A stretch of 64,000 nt of DNA from Narthecium ossifragum (GCA_963920575.1 OY986966.1:12192048-12256047); one strand, 5' to 3'. Counted from the stretch's first letter, positions 33,666 through 46,195 are shown. The notes: generated by a model from the letters alone, not told the origin. Numbers and translations: made by a program.

Positions 33666-34065
33666 TAGGATCAATCAACTGAAGGTGTGGAAGGTGGAAA
33701 TTCATTTTTGATGTAGGTAAAAATGTATTCAAGTTGCTTGGATATCTTCGCTTGATCTTCCGTGATCATTGCTTGGGAAGTCTTGATTTCACCATGATTG
33801 ACTTCCATCCTTTCCAATTTTGCTTCTAGCTCATTAAGTCTTTGTGTCGTGGTGCGACGAGCTCAACTATGGGAGGATTCACCTTAAAATATGGGCTCAC
33901 CTTCTTCTCCCCCTAAGTTTTCCTCATCATGCTCTTCTTGATGCTCTCATTCCTCATCACTACTAATATCAGGAACAATATGGCCTAAGGCTCGCTTGGT
34001 GGTCATCATCCTTTTATAGGTGGATTTATTGAAGGGTTGAGAAAGGGGTTTTCTTTCATCAACAG
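33666..34065 (-). pseudogene. C2 ORF3, C-terminal part
   Basis: Homologous to 10438-11100 of C1: the end of the conserved block (VDERKPLSQPFNKSTYKRM), an Asp/Glu-rich stretch, and the coiled-coil C-terminus. It lacks the foldback element found in C1. The right side is cut by NA-1 at 34066, and the protein continues at 40313. Function unknown. Confidence 0.6.
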
Positions 34066-35742
34066 TGATGTGCTGTCGCAGGCACTCAAAAATAAATCCA
34101 ATACTCTTCAAAACAAATCTACTAGTACGAGTACGAGTCGATCCCACGAAGAGTGTTTAACCGAGTTTTGTGCTAAGTGAACAAAGATAGGGGGGTTTTT
34201 AAACATGAGGAAAACAATAAAGAAATAATCTAAAACGAAGAAACAAGTTGAATCAAGAGAACAAACCTTGGTCTGAGTCAACATCTACCATCGGAATCCA
34301 ACAACTGATCCTAGATGCAAGTATCAATCAATTCATACCATGAATATTCACCGTCCGAATTAAATTCGAAGCTCTCCTCGATCATAGTTAATTAGAAACA
34401 AGTGATCTAATCAACCCTAACTACTAGACAACCTAAGACAAGCGCTGTAGATTTAATCTAGTAGCAGCGTTACGAATAGGGAGATCGATGAAGCTAAACA
34501 ACACAAGCACAAGCGGTTGCATTTAATCTAGTTGAATATTCTTCCTAAGATCTAACAAGATCTGATCAGCAGTAAATTATTAGATCCTAGTTGCTTCGCA
34601 GATTAGAGGGATCAAACAATTCTGGATTTGATATCCAACCTAGCAGTAGATCGCAATGAATAATAAACTAGTAGCGCTCCTAGCAATTAGACAAGACAAT
34701 CATGAAGATTTAATCACAGAAGAACATTCAATACTCATCTATAAACTGAACCATAAAAATAAATTAGATCTCACAGTTTCATTGATTCCGAGGTTTCAGT
34801 CTCCTCGACCAAGGATCAAGATTTAGCCACGCAGGGCCATCGAGAACAATCCTCAAAAGATTCCAATAAACAAGATAAAACCTAGAAAAAATATAAAGGA
34901 GGAGAAAGAGCAGCCAAAAATGTCCAAGAATCCCCCCTCAAACCCTAGAAAGAGTCCTATTTATAGCCTCAAGTGTACAAGTGTATCCAACCTCGGATTA
35001 GATCACAATCGTTGATTTTCTTCACTGGGGAAAGTCCGATCGATCCAACTCGGGGTGTTGGATCGATCAGTCTCATTAAAACTCTTCAACTTGTAGTCAC
35101 GTCCGAGTCCGATCGATGGATGGATCGATCGAATTGTGTTCCTTTAGAAAGCATACGTTCTGTCAACTTTAATTTCCAAGTCCGATCGATCGAACTTTAG
35201 GTGCTGGATCGATCGGATGCATAAAAATCCACCTTCTCTGGCTATTTTTGAGTCCGATAGATCCAACTCTAGGAGTCGGATCGATCTGGCTCAGTAGGAG
35301 GGATGGTTCGATCGATCGGATCAAGTTCAGCCAAAAAATACATGTTCTGTCACGATTCTGCATGGTCCGATCGATCCTACCTAGGGTGTCGGATCGCTCC
35401 AACTTTCCAGCATATCACTGTTTTGCCATCCAGACTGCGCCATCGATACTAAAATTGTCCTAACTTCCTCTAGGAAACTCGGAATCACGAACCGTAAAAT
35501 TCTCTAGAATCTAGACTTCAAGAGCTTTCCATTCATATATGGTACATTATCTGGTTCTTCATGAACAGGTACAGATAAATCTTTAAAGTTGATCCATGCA
35601 CTCTTTTCAGCTTCTTTTCGACTTAAGGACTTCAATTGCATCCTAAATCAAAATATAAGAATAATGAGTGTATTTAGGAACTAAATAAGCATAGGAGACT
35701 AAGTATTAAGGGATAAAAATATAGCATTATGCATTCTCATCA
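34066..35742 (-). repeat. NA-1 3' LTR
   Basis: 1677 bp, TGATGAGAAT... to ...CAGCACATCA on the - strand. It differs from 38636-40312 at roughly 30 positions by eye, without length change. It contains a GATCGATC array (35035-35400) upstream of a TATA box (tataaatagg, near 34960). Confidence 0.93.
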
Positions 35743-37381
35743 AATTCCCCCACACTTAGCTTTTGCTCGTCCTCGGGCAAAACTAAAATTCACTCCACTC
35801 AAGATATCAAGGTTGCCACACCATCAACAAAGAACAATCAAGCTCTTCACAACTCATAACATATCATGAACAAACATTTGCAGACAACTTAAAAATCAAT
35901 CAGTAAGCATTTCCACTTGAAGATGAAGCATACTAAATAAGTAGACTCTCACGGAAATTAACACTCAACTCTCATGTGTATGAAGGGTATGTATTTCACT
36001 CAAATTCATTCCAATGAAAATGATCTACCATAAGCTTGCATATCTTCTCATTCTCCACCACTAGAATCACATGCATAACACGAATCATAAGGACTTGACT
36101 TCAAAAGGTTGTAATGGGGTCCAGGATTAAGGTGGGAAATATTTGGGAATGTAGCTCAAAAGCCAATGGAACTAATGGAGCAACAATGCATCAATAAGAC
36201 ATGTACAACCAATCACTCCATTCAACAACTTTCTTCAACTTGGCTTTAACATACTCGAACCAAATAACATTACCACATTGGCAAAGAGATTGTTCAAAGG
36301 AATACTTTTTAACCGAAACATGGAACAATCTTTTACAACAACTTCCACCTTTGTAGAAATCATACATAGACATACCCCTTTTTTGGAGTATTAGGAGGAT
36401 TCATAAACACATTTTGTAACATGAGAAATAATTTCCTCCTTCACTTTCTTCTTTTTTTTTTTTTTTTTCAAATATAGCCAAACCACAAATCCAAACACCC
36501 CCACACTTGAACTTTTGCACCCATACATGTCATAATGATGATCAATGCTCCACTAGTTTCATGGCTTGGGTAAACGAAATATTTTTTTTTTCAGGTTTAA
36601 AGCTTGTAATGTGGGTTAACAATAAAGTCAATAAAGCTCAAAGGTGTTTAGCAAAAGGAAAAATTAATCACAAGGTAGGCTATTTGGCTTATGTAGCTTA
36701 AGACAAAAAATGGCCTTAATCATGTTCATGTATACATATGTCAATGTGATCTTGAATAGAATCAAAGCAAGTTCTAGAGAAACAAATCCATGGAAGAATA
36801 TCTCTCATGAAAGAAATTAGTGAGACTGAAATGAATGCATCAGTCTAGAGGCTCAAAATCTCACCGGCTTTTGTTTACTCACTTCGTCACTACCATCTCA
36901 TGGAAAATAACTCAACTAATTAATTCTAAGTCGCAAAATTACTCATTCAATCATGTTATGAAAATGTCAAGCTTAACTAATTCTTGCTCATGGCATACGC
37001 AACCTAGATCTCCTCCCCCATACTTGAAACTGACATTGTCCCCAATGTAAGGTGGAATGCAAAGAAAAGCAAAAATATCTAAAATGAAAATGCGAAAATA
37101 AAAAGAGAAAGGAACGAACTCCCCTTGGGTTGCCTTCCAAGCAGCGCCTTTGTTTATTGTCATTGGCTCGAATTCACGCTTCTTCCTTGAATACTGTGGG
37201 AGTCGCCAAACTTTGAATTTCCATGATCACCGTGGCTGGGCGAATTCTTCAGGTATGACAGGGAATGCTCGAACACCTAAAAACAAAAGCAAAGCAAAGA
37301 AAAACAAAAGCAAACATGCAAGCACACAACCTAAAAATAATTCAAGCACTCTCAAGCACACAAGAAAGTAAACAAAGCAAA
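35743..37381 (-). other. NA-1 internal noncoding region and polypurine tract
   Basis: 1.6 kb without a credible ORF. The polypurine tract agtgtgggggaatt (- strand) abuts the 3' LTR at 35743-35756. Poly(T) and poly(A) runs occur near 36450-36470. No pol homology is seen. Confidence 0.75.
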
Positions 37382-38530
37382 CTAAACTACAATATGCAAT
37401 AGAAAAAGTTTTAATCGTGCCCTTGGTGGCCGTTCTCTAGCATGATGGTATGCAAAATCAATGGGTGCTATAATCGGAATATTTAACCTCAATAATGCCA
37501 CCAAGGTTAATTTAGCATATAAATCCCACTGGTATTTTTCAAAAATGAGAGTTAGCTTTTCCATACTAACACCAGTAAACAAGATAGCAAGATCTCGTAA
37601 ACTAAAATGCATGTCATCATGGTGATCAGGAAGAAAGGAGTCAACATTCTGCTCAACTATAATCGAAACATCCATTGAACTATTAATAATGTCGTCGTTC
37701 GGATTGTCAAAGATGTCAAGATTACATGATCGAAAATAAATCCGTCGAGATATGAAAAGATCTACTAAGGTCATCTCCTTTTTAACTACTAATGAAGATG
37801 AGATAGTCACAGAAAAAATACCTCGCAATGTACTAGGAATGCTTTCAACTTCAGTCGGAGGAGGTTCATCGAAATAATGCTGCTGGTATTCTCGGCGGTC
37901 GATTGGCCTAGACTGGATAGCTTCTTCATCTGCATTTTGTAGAAATTCCCTCGAAGCATCTCCAACCGTTTGAGAGGGTAATTTTCTCGAATTTTGCGCC
38001 TCTATCTTGCTGATTGCAGTCGCCATCTGGCCTACCTGATGTTCCAATCTTTCAATACTAGCCTTCGTCTCCTGTTGAAATTGCGAAGTATTAGTAGTAA
38101 GAGATTGAACTAAATCTTCCAAAGATGGCTCTTGTTGTGACTGAGCAATGAAGAGGTTCTCAACTTTGTCATGTTCCCTAGGGAATCTTTCCTCCCAAGA
38201 ATTACACATTTCTCTAAAGGAATTAGTATTTTCTTCCAATTCCTTCAGAATCTCTTGCATTTGTGCTTGAAACTGCCGACTAGGGTAGGTATGACCTCTA
38301 AAATCCGAGTTATAAGAATATGAATATGAATCATAGGCGGGGTTTGAGAAATCATGAAACTGCCAACTAGGGTCGGTATGATCTCTAAAATCCGAATTAG
38401 AGGAATATGAATATGAATCATATGCCGGGTTTGAGAAACCATATGTGTCATTATTGTAAACGGGTTCATAACCAAAAGACAAATCATCATTCCATATGTA
38501 ACCCGGTGGCATATCATAATTCAGGTCCAT
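37382..38530 (-). CDS. NA-1 gag-like protein, 382 aa
   Basis: This is the only ORF of NA-1 and it is open throughout. The start is taken as the ATG at 38530 (MDLNYDMPPGY); the upstream extension is only a poly-Lys run from a T-tract. Residues 25-90 or so contain two tandem copies of a 29-residue unit (FSNPAYDSYSYS...DFR...PS.QF), an 87-bp duplication. A central region (LEHQVGQMATAI...RKLPSQT) matches the post-zinc-knuckle part of Athila gag (LEVQVGQ...GKFPSQP). No zinc knuckle or protease motif is present, and the C-terminus has no recognised domain. The likely role is a gag-like or packaging protein of a non-autonomous element. This is inferred from one conserved block, so function is uncertain. 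Confidence 0.7.
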   Translation of the reverse strand: MDLNYDMPPGYIWNDDLSFGYEPVYNNDTYGFSNPAYDSYSYSSNSDFRDHTDPSWQFHDFSNPAYDSYSYSYNSDFRGHTYPSRQFQAQMQEILKELEENTNSFREMCNSWEERFPREHDKVENLFIAQSQQEPSLEDLVQSLTTNTSQFQQETKASIERLEHQVGQMATAISKIEAQNSRKLPSQTVGDASREFLQNADEEAIQSRPIDRREYQQHYFDEPPPTEVESIPSTLRGIFSVTISSSLVVKKEMTLVDLFISRRIYFRSCNLDIFDNPNDDIINSSMDVSIIVEQNVDSFLPDHHDDMHFSLRDLAILFTGVSMEKLTLIFEKYQWDLYAKLTLVALLRLNIPIIAPIDFAYHHARERPPRARLKLFLLHIVV

Positions 38531-38612
38531 AAGCAAGGGGTTCCCAGTTTTTTTTTTTTTTTTTTTTTTGAAAATAAAGATCACTATAAGCACAAAAATC
38601 AACTAGAATCAC

Positions 38613-38630
38613 TCCCCGGCAACGGCGCCA
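38613..38630 (-). promoter_or_regulatory. NA-1 primer-binding site (tRNA-Asp)
   Basis: On the - strand TGGCGCCGTTGCCGGGGA, complementary to the 3' end of plant tRNA-Asp, lies five bases inside the 5' LTR. The same site is used by ATH-1. Confidence 0.9.
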
Positions 38631-38635
38631 AAACT

Positions 38636-40312
38636 TGATGTGCTGTCGCAGGCACTCAAAAATAAATCCAATACTCTTCAAAACAAATGTAGTAGTGCGA
38701 GTACGAGTCAATCCCACGAATAGTGTTTAGCCGAGTTTTGTGCTAAGTGAACAAAGATAGGGGGGTTTTTAAACATGAGGAAAACAATAAAGAAATAATC
38801 TAAAACGAAGAAACAAGTTGAATCAAGAGAACAAACCTTGGTCTGAGTCAACATCCACCATCGGAATCCAACAACTGATCATAGATGCAAGTATCAATCA
38901 ATTCATACCATGAATATTCACCGTCCGAATTAAATTCGAAGCTCTCCTCGATCATAGTTAATTAGAAACAAGCGATCTAATCAACCCTAACTACTAGACA
39001 ACCTAAGACAAGCGCTGTAGATTTAATCTAGTAGCAGCGTTACGAATAGGGAGATCGATGAAGCTAAACAACACAAGCACAAGCGGTTGCATTTAATCTA
39101 GTTGAATATTCTTCCTAAGATCTAACAAGATCTAATCAGCAGTAAATTATTAGATCCTAGTTGCTTCGCAGATTAGAGGGATCAAACAATTCTGGATTTG
39201 ATATCCAACCTAGCAGTAGATCGCAATGAATAATAAACTAGTAGCGCTCCTAGCAATTAGACAAGACAATCATGAAGATTTAATCACAGAAGAACATTCA
39301 ATACTCATCTATAAACTGAACCATAAAAATAAATTAGATCTCACAGTTTCATTGATTCCGAGGTTTCAGTCTCCTCGACCAAGGATCAAGATTTAGCCAC
39401 GCAGGGCCATCGAGAACAATCCTCAAAAGATTCCAATAAACAAGATAAAACCTAGAAAAAATATAAAGGAGGAGAAAGAGCAGCCAAAAATGTCCAAGAA
39501 TCCCCCCTCAAACCCTAGAAAGAGTCCTATTTATAGCCTCAAGTGTACAAGTGTATCCAACCTCGGATTAGATCACAATCGTTGATTTTCTTCACTGGGG
39601 AAAGTCCGATCGATCCAACTCGGGGTGTTGGATCGATCAGTCTCATTAAAACTCTTCAACTTGTAGTCACGCCCGAGTCCGATCGATGGATGGATCGATC
39701 GAACTATGCTCCTTTAGAAAGCATACGTTCTGTCAACTTTAATTCCTAAGTCCGATCGATCGAACTTTAGGTGCTGGATCGATCGGATGCATAAAAATCC
39801 ACCTTCTCTGGCTATTTTTGAGTCCGATAGATCCAACTCTAGGAGTCGGATCGATCTGGCTCAGTAGGAGGGATGGTTCGATCGATCGGATCAAGTTCAA
39901 CCAAAAAATACATGTTCTGTCACGATTCTGCATGGTCCGATCGATCCTACCTGGGGTGTCGGATCGCTCCAACTTTCCAGCATATTACTGTTTTGCCATC
40001 CAGACTGCGCCATCGATACTAAAATTGTCGTAACTTCCTCTAGAAAACTCGGAATCACGAACCGTAAAATTCTCCAGAATTTAGACTTCAAGAGCTTTCC
40101 AACCATATATGGTACATCATTTGGTTCTTCATGAGCAGGTACAGATAAATCTTTAAAGTTGATCCATGCACTCTTTTCAGCTTCTTTTCGACTTAAGGAC
40201 TTCAATTGCATCCTAAATCAAAATATAAGAATAATGAGTGTATTTAGGAACTAAATAAGCATAGAAGACTAAGTATTAAGGGATAAAAATATAACATTAT
40301 GCATTCTCATCA
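38636..40312 (-). repeat. NA-1 5' LTR
   Basis: 1677 bp, the partner of 34066-35742. GATCGATC array at 39605-39970, TATA box near 39530. The U3 (about 39970-40220) is close to that of the ATH-1 LTR, while the R-U5 half is different. Confidence 0.93.
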
Positions 40313-40651
40313 AACAGCTAGGTGGAGGGTAAGGGCTTGGAAAATTTTGGTTAGTAGTCCTCCAAAAGGTAGTGATTGCCTAGCCATAAGGTTCCTTTCC
40401 TATGGGCAACTGAAGGACTCTACCCGAAATCACAAATTTATCCTTAAACTCGGGCCAAGAGTTATACCTATCCTTGTTTAGGAAGAAGTAATCATCGTAG
40501 GAAGGAGTAGATGAAGGAATGGATGAGGACCCTCCGATTGAACTTTTGGTTTTCTTCGTCCCTGCCTTTCTCTTTACTACTGCCTGCTTCCTCTTCTGGC
40601 TTGACTTGGTTCATCGGGTGGGGGAGGTTCGATATGCTTGGTACGAGGCAT
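40313..40651 (-). pseudogene. C2 ORF3, N-terminal part with internal deletion
   Basis: Begins with ATG at 40651 (MPRTKHIEPPPPDEPS), then a frameshift, the basic stretch, and a block with YFFLNKDRYNSWPEF matching C1. At about 40395 the sequence jumps from the QLPIGKE block to the LTARQ/FGGLL block; the middle of the ORF, present in C1, is deleted. The remainder lies beyond NA-1 at 33666-34065. Same unknown accessory protein as in C1. Confidence 0.6.
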
Positions 40652-41166
40652 GGTGCTCGGCTAGATTAGGGTTTTGAGAGGAGAGGAGTAGGGCGCGGTT
40701 GAACCAGAGGAGCTGCGGTCGATGGAGAGGGGCTAGGGCACGGTCGAACCAGAGGAGAAGATGTATGTTTGATCGGGTGAGGGATTTATAAAGGGAGACT
40801 TGAAAATGACTGAAAAACCCTCACTTAAGTTGTCACACGATCTGTGGCGGTCGGCCGTCGTGCACAATATATGTAAAATGAAAATCTCACGGTCGATCCT
40901 AAGAAGTTGGCGGTCGACCGTAAATCGCGATATGTGAAAACAAAAGTGTACTCATGGTCGACTTTCAGTTCCAGAAAATGAATTTTCAAATTCAATTAAA
41001 AATCATATTTAAATCAAAACATCACAAAACTTTGCATACACGTGTACTAAATATTATGAGCTAAAAACAACTCATCAATCAAGAAAATCACTCAATTAAC
41101 CAAAATTTAGCACTCATGTAGGATATTGTATAAAAAGCAGATAAATAGGTGACCATACCTTTTTCT
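40652..41166 (-). promoter_or_regulatory. C2 pol-ORF3 spacer with array and TATA box
   Basis: Downstream of pol on the - strand: AT-rich spacer, GGTCGACC-type motifs (40850-40970), a TATA box (tttataaat, about 40785), then the ORF3 ATG about 135 nt further. This parallels C1 18963-19610. Confidence 0.5.
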
Positions 41167-41729
41167 TTTAGCTTTTCATTTTGGACATCCATTGGACATC
41201 CCAAGCTCTCTTAGTAGATATAAAAACCTGTCTTCACTCAAGTGTTTGGTTAGAATATCCGCAATTTGATGCTCAGTGCTAACAAATTCAAGTGCAATAT
41301 CTCATTTTTGTGTGTGATCACGAAGGAAATGATTTCAAATTTCTATGTGCTTTGTTCTAGAATGTTGGATGGGATTTTTGGATAGGCTTATGGCACTAGA
41401 GTTGTCATATCTAATGGGCATTTTTGCTACATGTATGTTGTAATCTACCAATTGCATTTTCATCCAAAGTAATTTTGCACAACAACTACCCGCCGTAATG
41501 TATTCCGCTTCGGTGGTGGATAAAGCAACTGAATTTTGCTTCTTGGAGGCCCAAGAAACAAGTGCATGGCCAAGAAAGTGACATGTACCACTTGTGCTTT
41601 TTCTATCAAGCCTACATCTGGCAAAATCCGCATCGGAGTAGCGAATTAAATCAAAAGATGATCTTCTATGATACAACAAACAATAGTTTTGGATTTCTAA
41701 TAGACATCTAAATATCCTCTTGACCGCAA
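41167..41729 (-). pseudogene. pol: C2 pol: RNase H domain
   Basis: Copia RNase H with YSDADFARC, STTEAEYI, DNSSAI and the tail TKHIEI...HQIADILTK. It contains the uninterrupted target site of the solo LTR seen in C1 (about 41635). At least one in-frame stop lies after TKHIEI. Upstream it includes a little of the RT connection and is lost at about 41729. No RT core or integrase of C2 remains in the window. Confidence 0.8.
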
Positions 41730-42048
41730 TGATCAGTTACTAAATATTCATACTTAAACCCCTTAATTTAAATTTGTTAGCCCAAGAGTGTTTGTAGTTG
41801 ATAGTTTGGTAGTTGATTTCAGGTTTAATGAAGATTCAAATTAGAAAATACAGAAACGGACTAATATGTGGAAATTACGCCGCTCCGCTGGCAGTTTGAA
41901 AAGAATTCGTCAAATTCTCCAGATCAATTCTAAATTCCTGAAATTTGTAGGACCTCTAGAAGACATCAAGACGAACAACTTTCATGTTGGACACATTGCG
42001 TGAATCCTGACAGATTAATACCAGTTTTAAAGACTATGAAGCTAAACT
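41730..42048. other. unclassified AT-rich sequence
   Basis: Between C2 and TK5. No ORF, terminal repeat or clear homology to the other elements here. It may be LTR debris. Confidence 0.3.
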
Positions 42049-44434
42049 TGTCGCGCCCCGACCCGCGAAAGCCCAACCGGGCCGGGCGACGCGAACCGGA
42101 ACCTACAAACACGGAAAAAGAAGGCGAGGGTTCCCTCTAACCTATTGGTCTCCCTAGCAATTCACCAAAAGCATCCTGAAATCAAAACAACAATTTATAT
42201 AGCAGAACCTCGAACCACCGATTCAAAACCCAAAGTGTTAATATACAAATCCTGGGAGAGGGGAAGATCCAAAATACAACATCACTTCCGTAGGAGACTA
42301 ACTAACATAAGGTAAATGCAATAAATATCGCCACCTCTCAAAGTCCACCAGGCGCCGCCGCACCGCCGACCAACTGTCCGGTAGGGGCCACAGAGGAAGA
42401 ATTGACGCCTGCACCTGCAAAACGCAGCCCGGGTAAATGTGAGCACTAAGCTCAGTAGGGATCTACACTACGACACACAGAAGGAAGAGGGAAACGCAAT
42501 AGTATCGCCCTCAAGTAGGACCTGGGTGTATACAGGGGTCCCACAACCGCACCGCGTGTCCCTGAGGCCCAAGAGCAGCCATCAGTAGCAGGAACAATAC
42601 TGGCCACACACAACTGCAGAGAACGGCACTGCAGGCTAGAAAAGGCACCGCTGGGTAGACAACTCCTCTACCCCAGGGTCCGCTCAGTGGGACACCGCCT
42701 ACACCTCAGCATCCGACTCAAGGCCGACACGACCACTACAATCATCAAGCAATAAGTGCACCAGTTATCTAGGCCTATCATCAAGTTTGACTGGACACTA
42801 CAATTCAAACCGGGTCCAAACTACCCAACCCCGATCCTAAGGCTAAGTCCGAGCTTCCAGCCTCGGGGCGGCGACCCACAGATCACCCACGCCCTAACCA
42901 TGCAACTAATGCACAAATCAATAATGCATGCTATGACATACACAAACAGGAGATAGTCATGCAACAGTATGTCAAGGGTAGCATACAAGTCGACCGGATC
43001 GCTGCAGCGGTACTACCAGCCGCTGCCAGCCGATCCGCAGCGGGTCCCGGCATTACAACGGTACCGCGACCGTCAACCGCGGACTCCTGCAACGGGAAGC
43101 AACCCTGAAAACGATGATGAACAGTAAACAATATAATATAATATTATGAAATATAATATTATATTCGAAACACCCAAAAGTTCTCTACTAGAGGCTAATT
43201 GATCCCGTCGATCCGATGTCCAAACGATGTCGGATTCACGATCCACCCTAGCCATTAGTAGATGTATATACCAAGATGAACATATTCAATATCCATGATC
43301 ATCCAACGGTTGGATTAACGGGAAAACACTAATCAAAACCGTTAATCAAACTAACTTACTAATTAATTGCTGCAACGCAGCCCTCCAGTAAACAATTCAT
43401 AACAAATCGTAGGAAAATCAGCAAATTATGAAATCAGTTGGGTTAGATAGTAGATTCAAAGATCTACAACTCTTATGCTCATCACAACCCAAGATCATGT
43501 ATGTACCGGCCGGAAAACTCGTCGCAAGCTAACAGAGAATCCGAGCTTAATCATGCATAAAACCTACTAAGATCTCAACCAAAGATCATAAAACCCATAT
43601 CAGAAATTCTACTAGGCATGAGGAATCTAACAAGACAAAGATCAACAAGATCCAACGGCTAGATCTAAAGAAACCCATTAAAGAACACAGTAGGTAGAAG
43701 AACCTACCGAAGAACGCTTTCCTCAGCTGATCCCTCGCAACCAGTCACCAACAAGCCTCTAAACCACACCAGGATCCTTCCTCTCATTGCCACGGATCCA
43801 ACGAGCCTTAGAACACTCAAAATGATGGTCGGAGGAGGGAGAAAGGAAGAGAGGAAGATGGCTGTCGGAAAAACAGGGGAAGAGAACCGTCGGGAGAGAA
43901 GAAAAGAGGAAGGAAGAAGAAGAAGGAAGAAGGGGAAGGAGAAAAGGAGGAAAGGGGGAGGGGACAGCCGGGAAAGAGGGGAGAAATGTGAAGGAGGGGA
44001 GGGAAAGTCCTCCCCTTCTGACAGGAGAGAGCGATGGCCAACGGCGGCCGTCCTCGCGAAGGAGAAAAAGCCACCGACGCGAGTCCAATCGATCGCTCGA
44101 AGGCGCGATCGATCGCTCTCGCCCCGGATCGATCCAACACAGGCTGGATCGATCCAACACCAAGTCGGATAGATACGAGCGGGTCAAAACCCACCGACTC
44201 GCTCACGAGTCCGATCGATCGCTCAAGGGTCGTAAGCTGCCCAAAAGCAAGCTTCAGCGCGCCCGAGCTGGGATCTTCCGATCCCAGGTCCACCTAGCCA
44301 TTCTAAACAAACACTAACATATACAAGGTCAGTGTGTGTACACGCGGGTGTGAAACAAACCAACAAGGCACAATTTACCAAATTGCCCTTGCGGTCCACA
44401 ACGAGCCACAGGGGTAGAGGGACAGGTCCTCACA
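42049..44434 (-). repeat. TK5 3' LTR (2386 bp)
   Basis: - strand LTR from TGTGAGGACCTG (44434) to GGGGCGCGACA (42049). It contains a short GATCGATC array (44085-44225) and the purine-rich tract (43820-44010) that produces spurious ORFs. It is colinear with TK4 (27035-28985). Confidence 0.85.
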
Positions 44435-45351
44435 TCCTAATACCCTTAAAGGAAATCTCGTCCCAAGATTCGATAAGGGTAGGGCTCGGAACAACAAAAC
44501 AGCTACACTAGAAGACAGGACAATAAGTACCTCGAGAAGAAAACAACTGCGAAAACTCCTGCCGCATGCGCGCCTCGCGCTCCCAGGTCATCTCCTCGGT
44601 GCCTCTGTGCCTCCACAGTACCTTGACCAAGGGAATCGTCTTGCCCCGCAAGACTGATCTCTCCTATCAAGTACTCGAACCGGGTGCTCAACAAAGCTCG
44701 CATCTGCCTCAAGCTCAATGTCATCCACCCTGATGACATGAGACGGGTCTGGGTGATACTTCCTCAGCATCACACATGGAAAGTCGGATGCACAGCAGAC
44801 ATGTGCTGAGGAATATCTAGGCGGTAAGCTACCTCGCCGACCCTCTCTAAGATCTCGAACTGCCCGACAAACCTCGGCGCCAACTGACCACCTTTGTCAA
44901 ACCTGACAGAACCTCTGTACGGCGATGCTCGCAAGAACACTCGGTCGCCGACTGAAAACTCCAACGGTCGTCGCCTCTGATCTGCATAACTATTCTGCCG
45001 GCTCTGAGCAGTCAGAAGCCTCTGCCTGATCTGCACTAACCTCTCTGACGACCGCCTGACGATGTCTGGACCGGTGAGTGAAACCTCTCCAACCTCTGTC
45101 CAGCACACTGGGGAACGACACGGCCTACCGTACAACCCCTCGAAAGGTGCTACTCCAAGACTGGACTGGTAGCTGTGGTTGTAGGCGAACTCCATCAAGG
45201 GAACGTGCTCCTCCCAGCTGCCTCCTGCGTCGAGCACACATGCTCTCAGCATGTCCTCCAAGATCTGGATAGTCCGCTCTGACTGCCCGTCTGTCTGCGG
45301 ATGGAAAGCCGTACTGAAAGTCAGTTGTGTGCCAACTGCTTCCTGAAAGTC
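44435..45351 (-). pseudogene. pol: TK5 pol: integrase C-terminus with chromodomain-like tail
   Basis: Continuation of integrase with the catalytic Glu in [16 protein letters not shown], then [17 protein letters not shown] and the [13 protein letters not shown] and [13 protein letters not shown] blocks. A 1-bp loss at about 44770 shifts the frame before LRKYHPDPSHVI. The tail (PVRVLDRRDQ ... ) corresponds to the chromodomain-type end of Tekay/Del chromoviruses, which in the family directs insertion toward particular chromatin. A second frameshift follows RRDQ. The last bases before the LTR contain the purine-rich TTTAAGGG stretch. Confidence 0.85.
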
Positions 45352-46195
45352 TCACCAAAACCTGCTGGTGAACCTGGGGTCACAGTCTGACACAATAGAA
45401 ACTGGAACTCCGTGTAGTCTAACCACCTCTCTGACGTACAAGCTGCCCAACATGTCCGTCGAGTCTGTCACCCGCATAGGCAGGAAGTGCGCCGATTTGG
45501 TCAATCGATCAACGATGACCCAAATCGCGTCATTCCCCCTAGGAGATCTCGGTAGCCCGGTCACGAAGTCCATCGTGATGTGCTCCCACTTCCACTCAGC
45601 TAGTGGAAGCGGCTGAAGTAACCACGGAGTCCGCTGGTGCTCTGCCTTGACCTTCTTACAGGTAAGGCAGCGCGATACGAACTCCGTCACTGCCCTCTTC
45701 ATCCCGGGCCACCAGAACTGTCGCCGAAGATCCTGGTACATCTTGGTGCCGCCGGGATGAACCGCAAAACGAGAGTGGTGGAACTCTCGTAGGACGTCGT
45801 CTCGTAGAACTGGATCTGCTGGAACCGCTACTCTGCCTCGGAACCGTAGCCCTCCGTTTGGCGATACTGTCCAGTCCCTGTCTGCGCCCTCTGTGGCCGC
45901 TGATGTGCGTAACTCCTCGAGCTCTGGGTCACTGTGTTGTGCCTCTAACACTCTGGCTAAGACTGCTGGCATACTCTGCACTGCATAGAGAAAGCTGCTG
46001 GATCCCCGATCCTCAAACTCGAACCCCAACAGGCCCGCTGTCTCTAGAGCCTGCCATTGCCGCGCTGACAACCCTGCAACCGCTGCTCTGGTGTCTCTCA
46101 CCTGTGTGCTCAGCGCATCTGCTACGGCGTTTGCCTTACCAGGATGGCAATGCAACTCAAAGTCGTAGTCCTCCAGTAGTTCCATCCAGCGTCGC
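45352..46195 (-). pseudogene. pol: TK5 pol: RNase H end and integrase core
   Basis: Ty3/gypsy pol. The RNase H end ([25 protein letters not shown]) is preceded by a TAG at 46197-46195 where TK6 has Gln. The integrase zinc finger is HHSRFAVH...CLTCKKVK, the first catalytic Asp is in [13 protein letters not shown], and the second is in IVSDCDPRF. The frame ends at TGA after FTSRFW (about 45354); TK6 reads CGA here, so this is a C-to-T change. Confidence 0.9.

Larger units (their letters stand above)
34066..40312 (-). mobile_element. NA-1, complete non-autonomous LTR retrotransposon (6247 bp)
   Basis: Two LTRs of 1677 bp each, a tRNA-Asp primer site, a polypurine tract and the duplication aacag (34061-34065 and 40313-40317). 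The 2.9 kb interior encodes one gag-like ORF and no protease, reverse transcriptase, RNase H or integrase. It is inserted in ORF3 of C2. Confidence 0.95.

Noticed and set aside
41730..42048. Possible host sequence between C2 and TK5
   Set aside because: No coding potential or recognisable feature; it may equally be LTR debris, so no claim is made.
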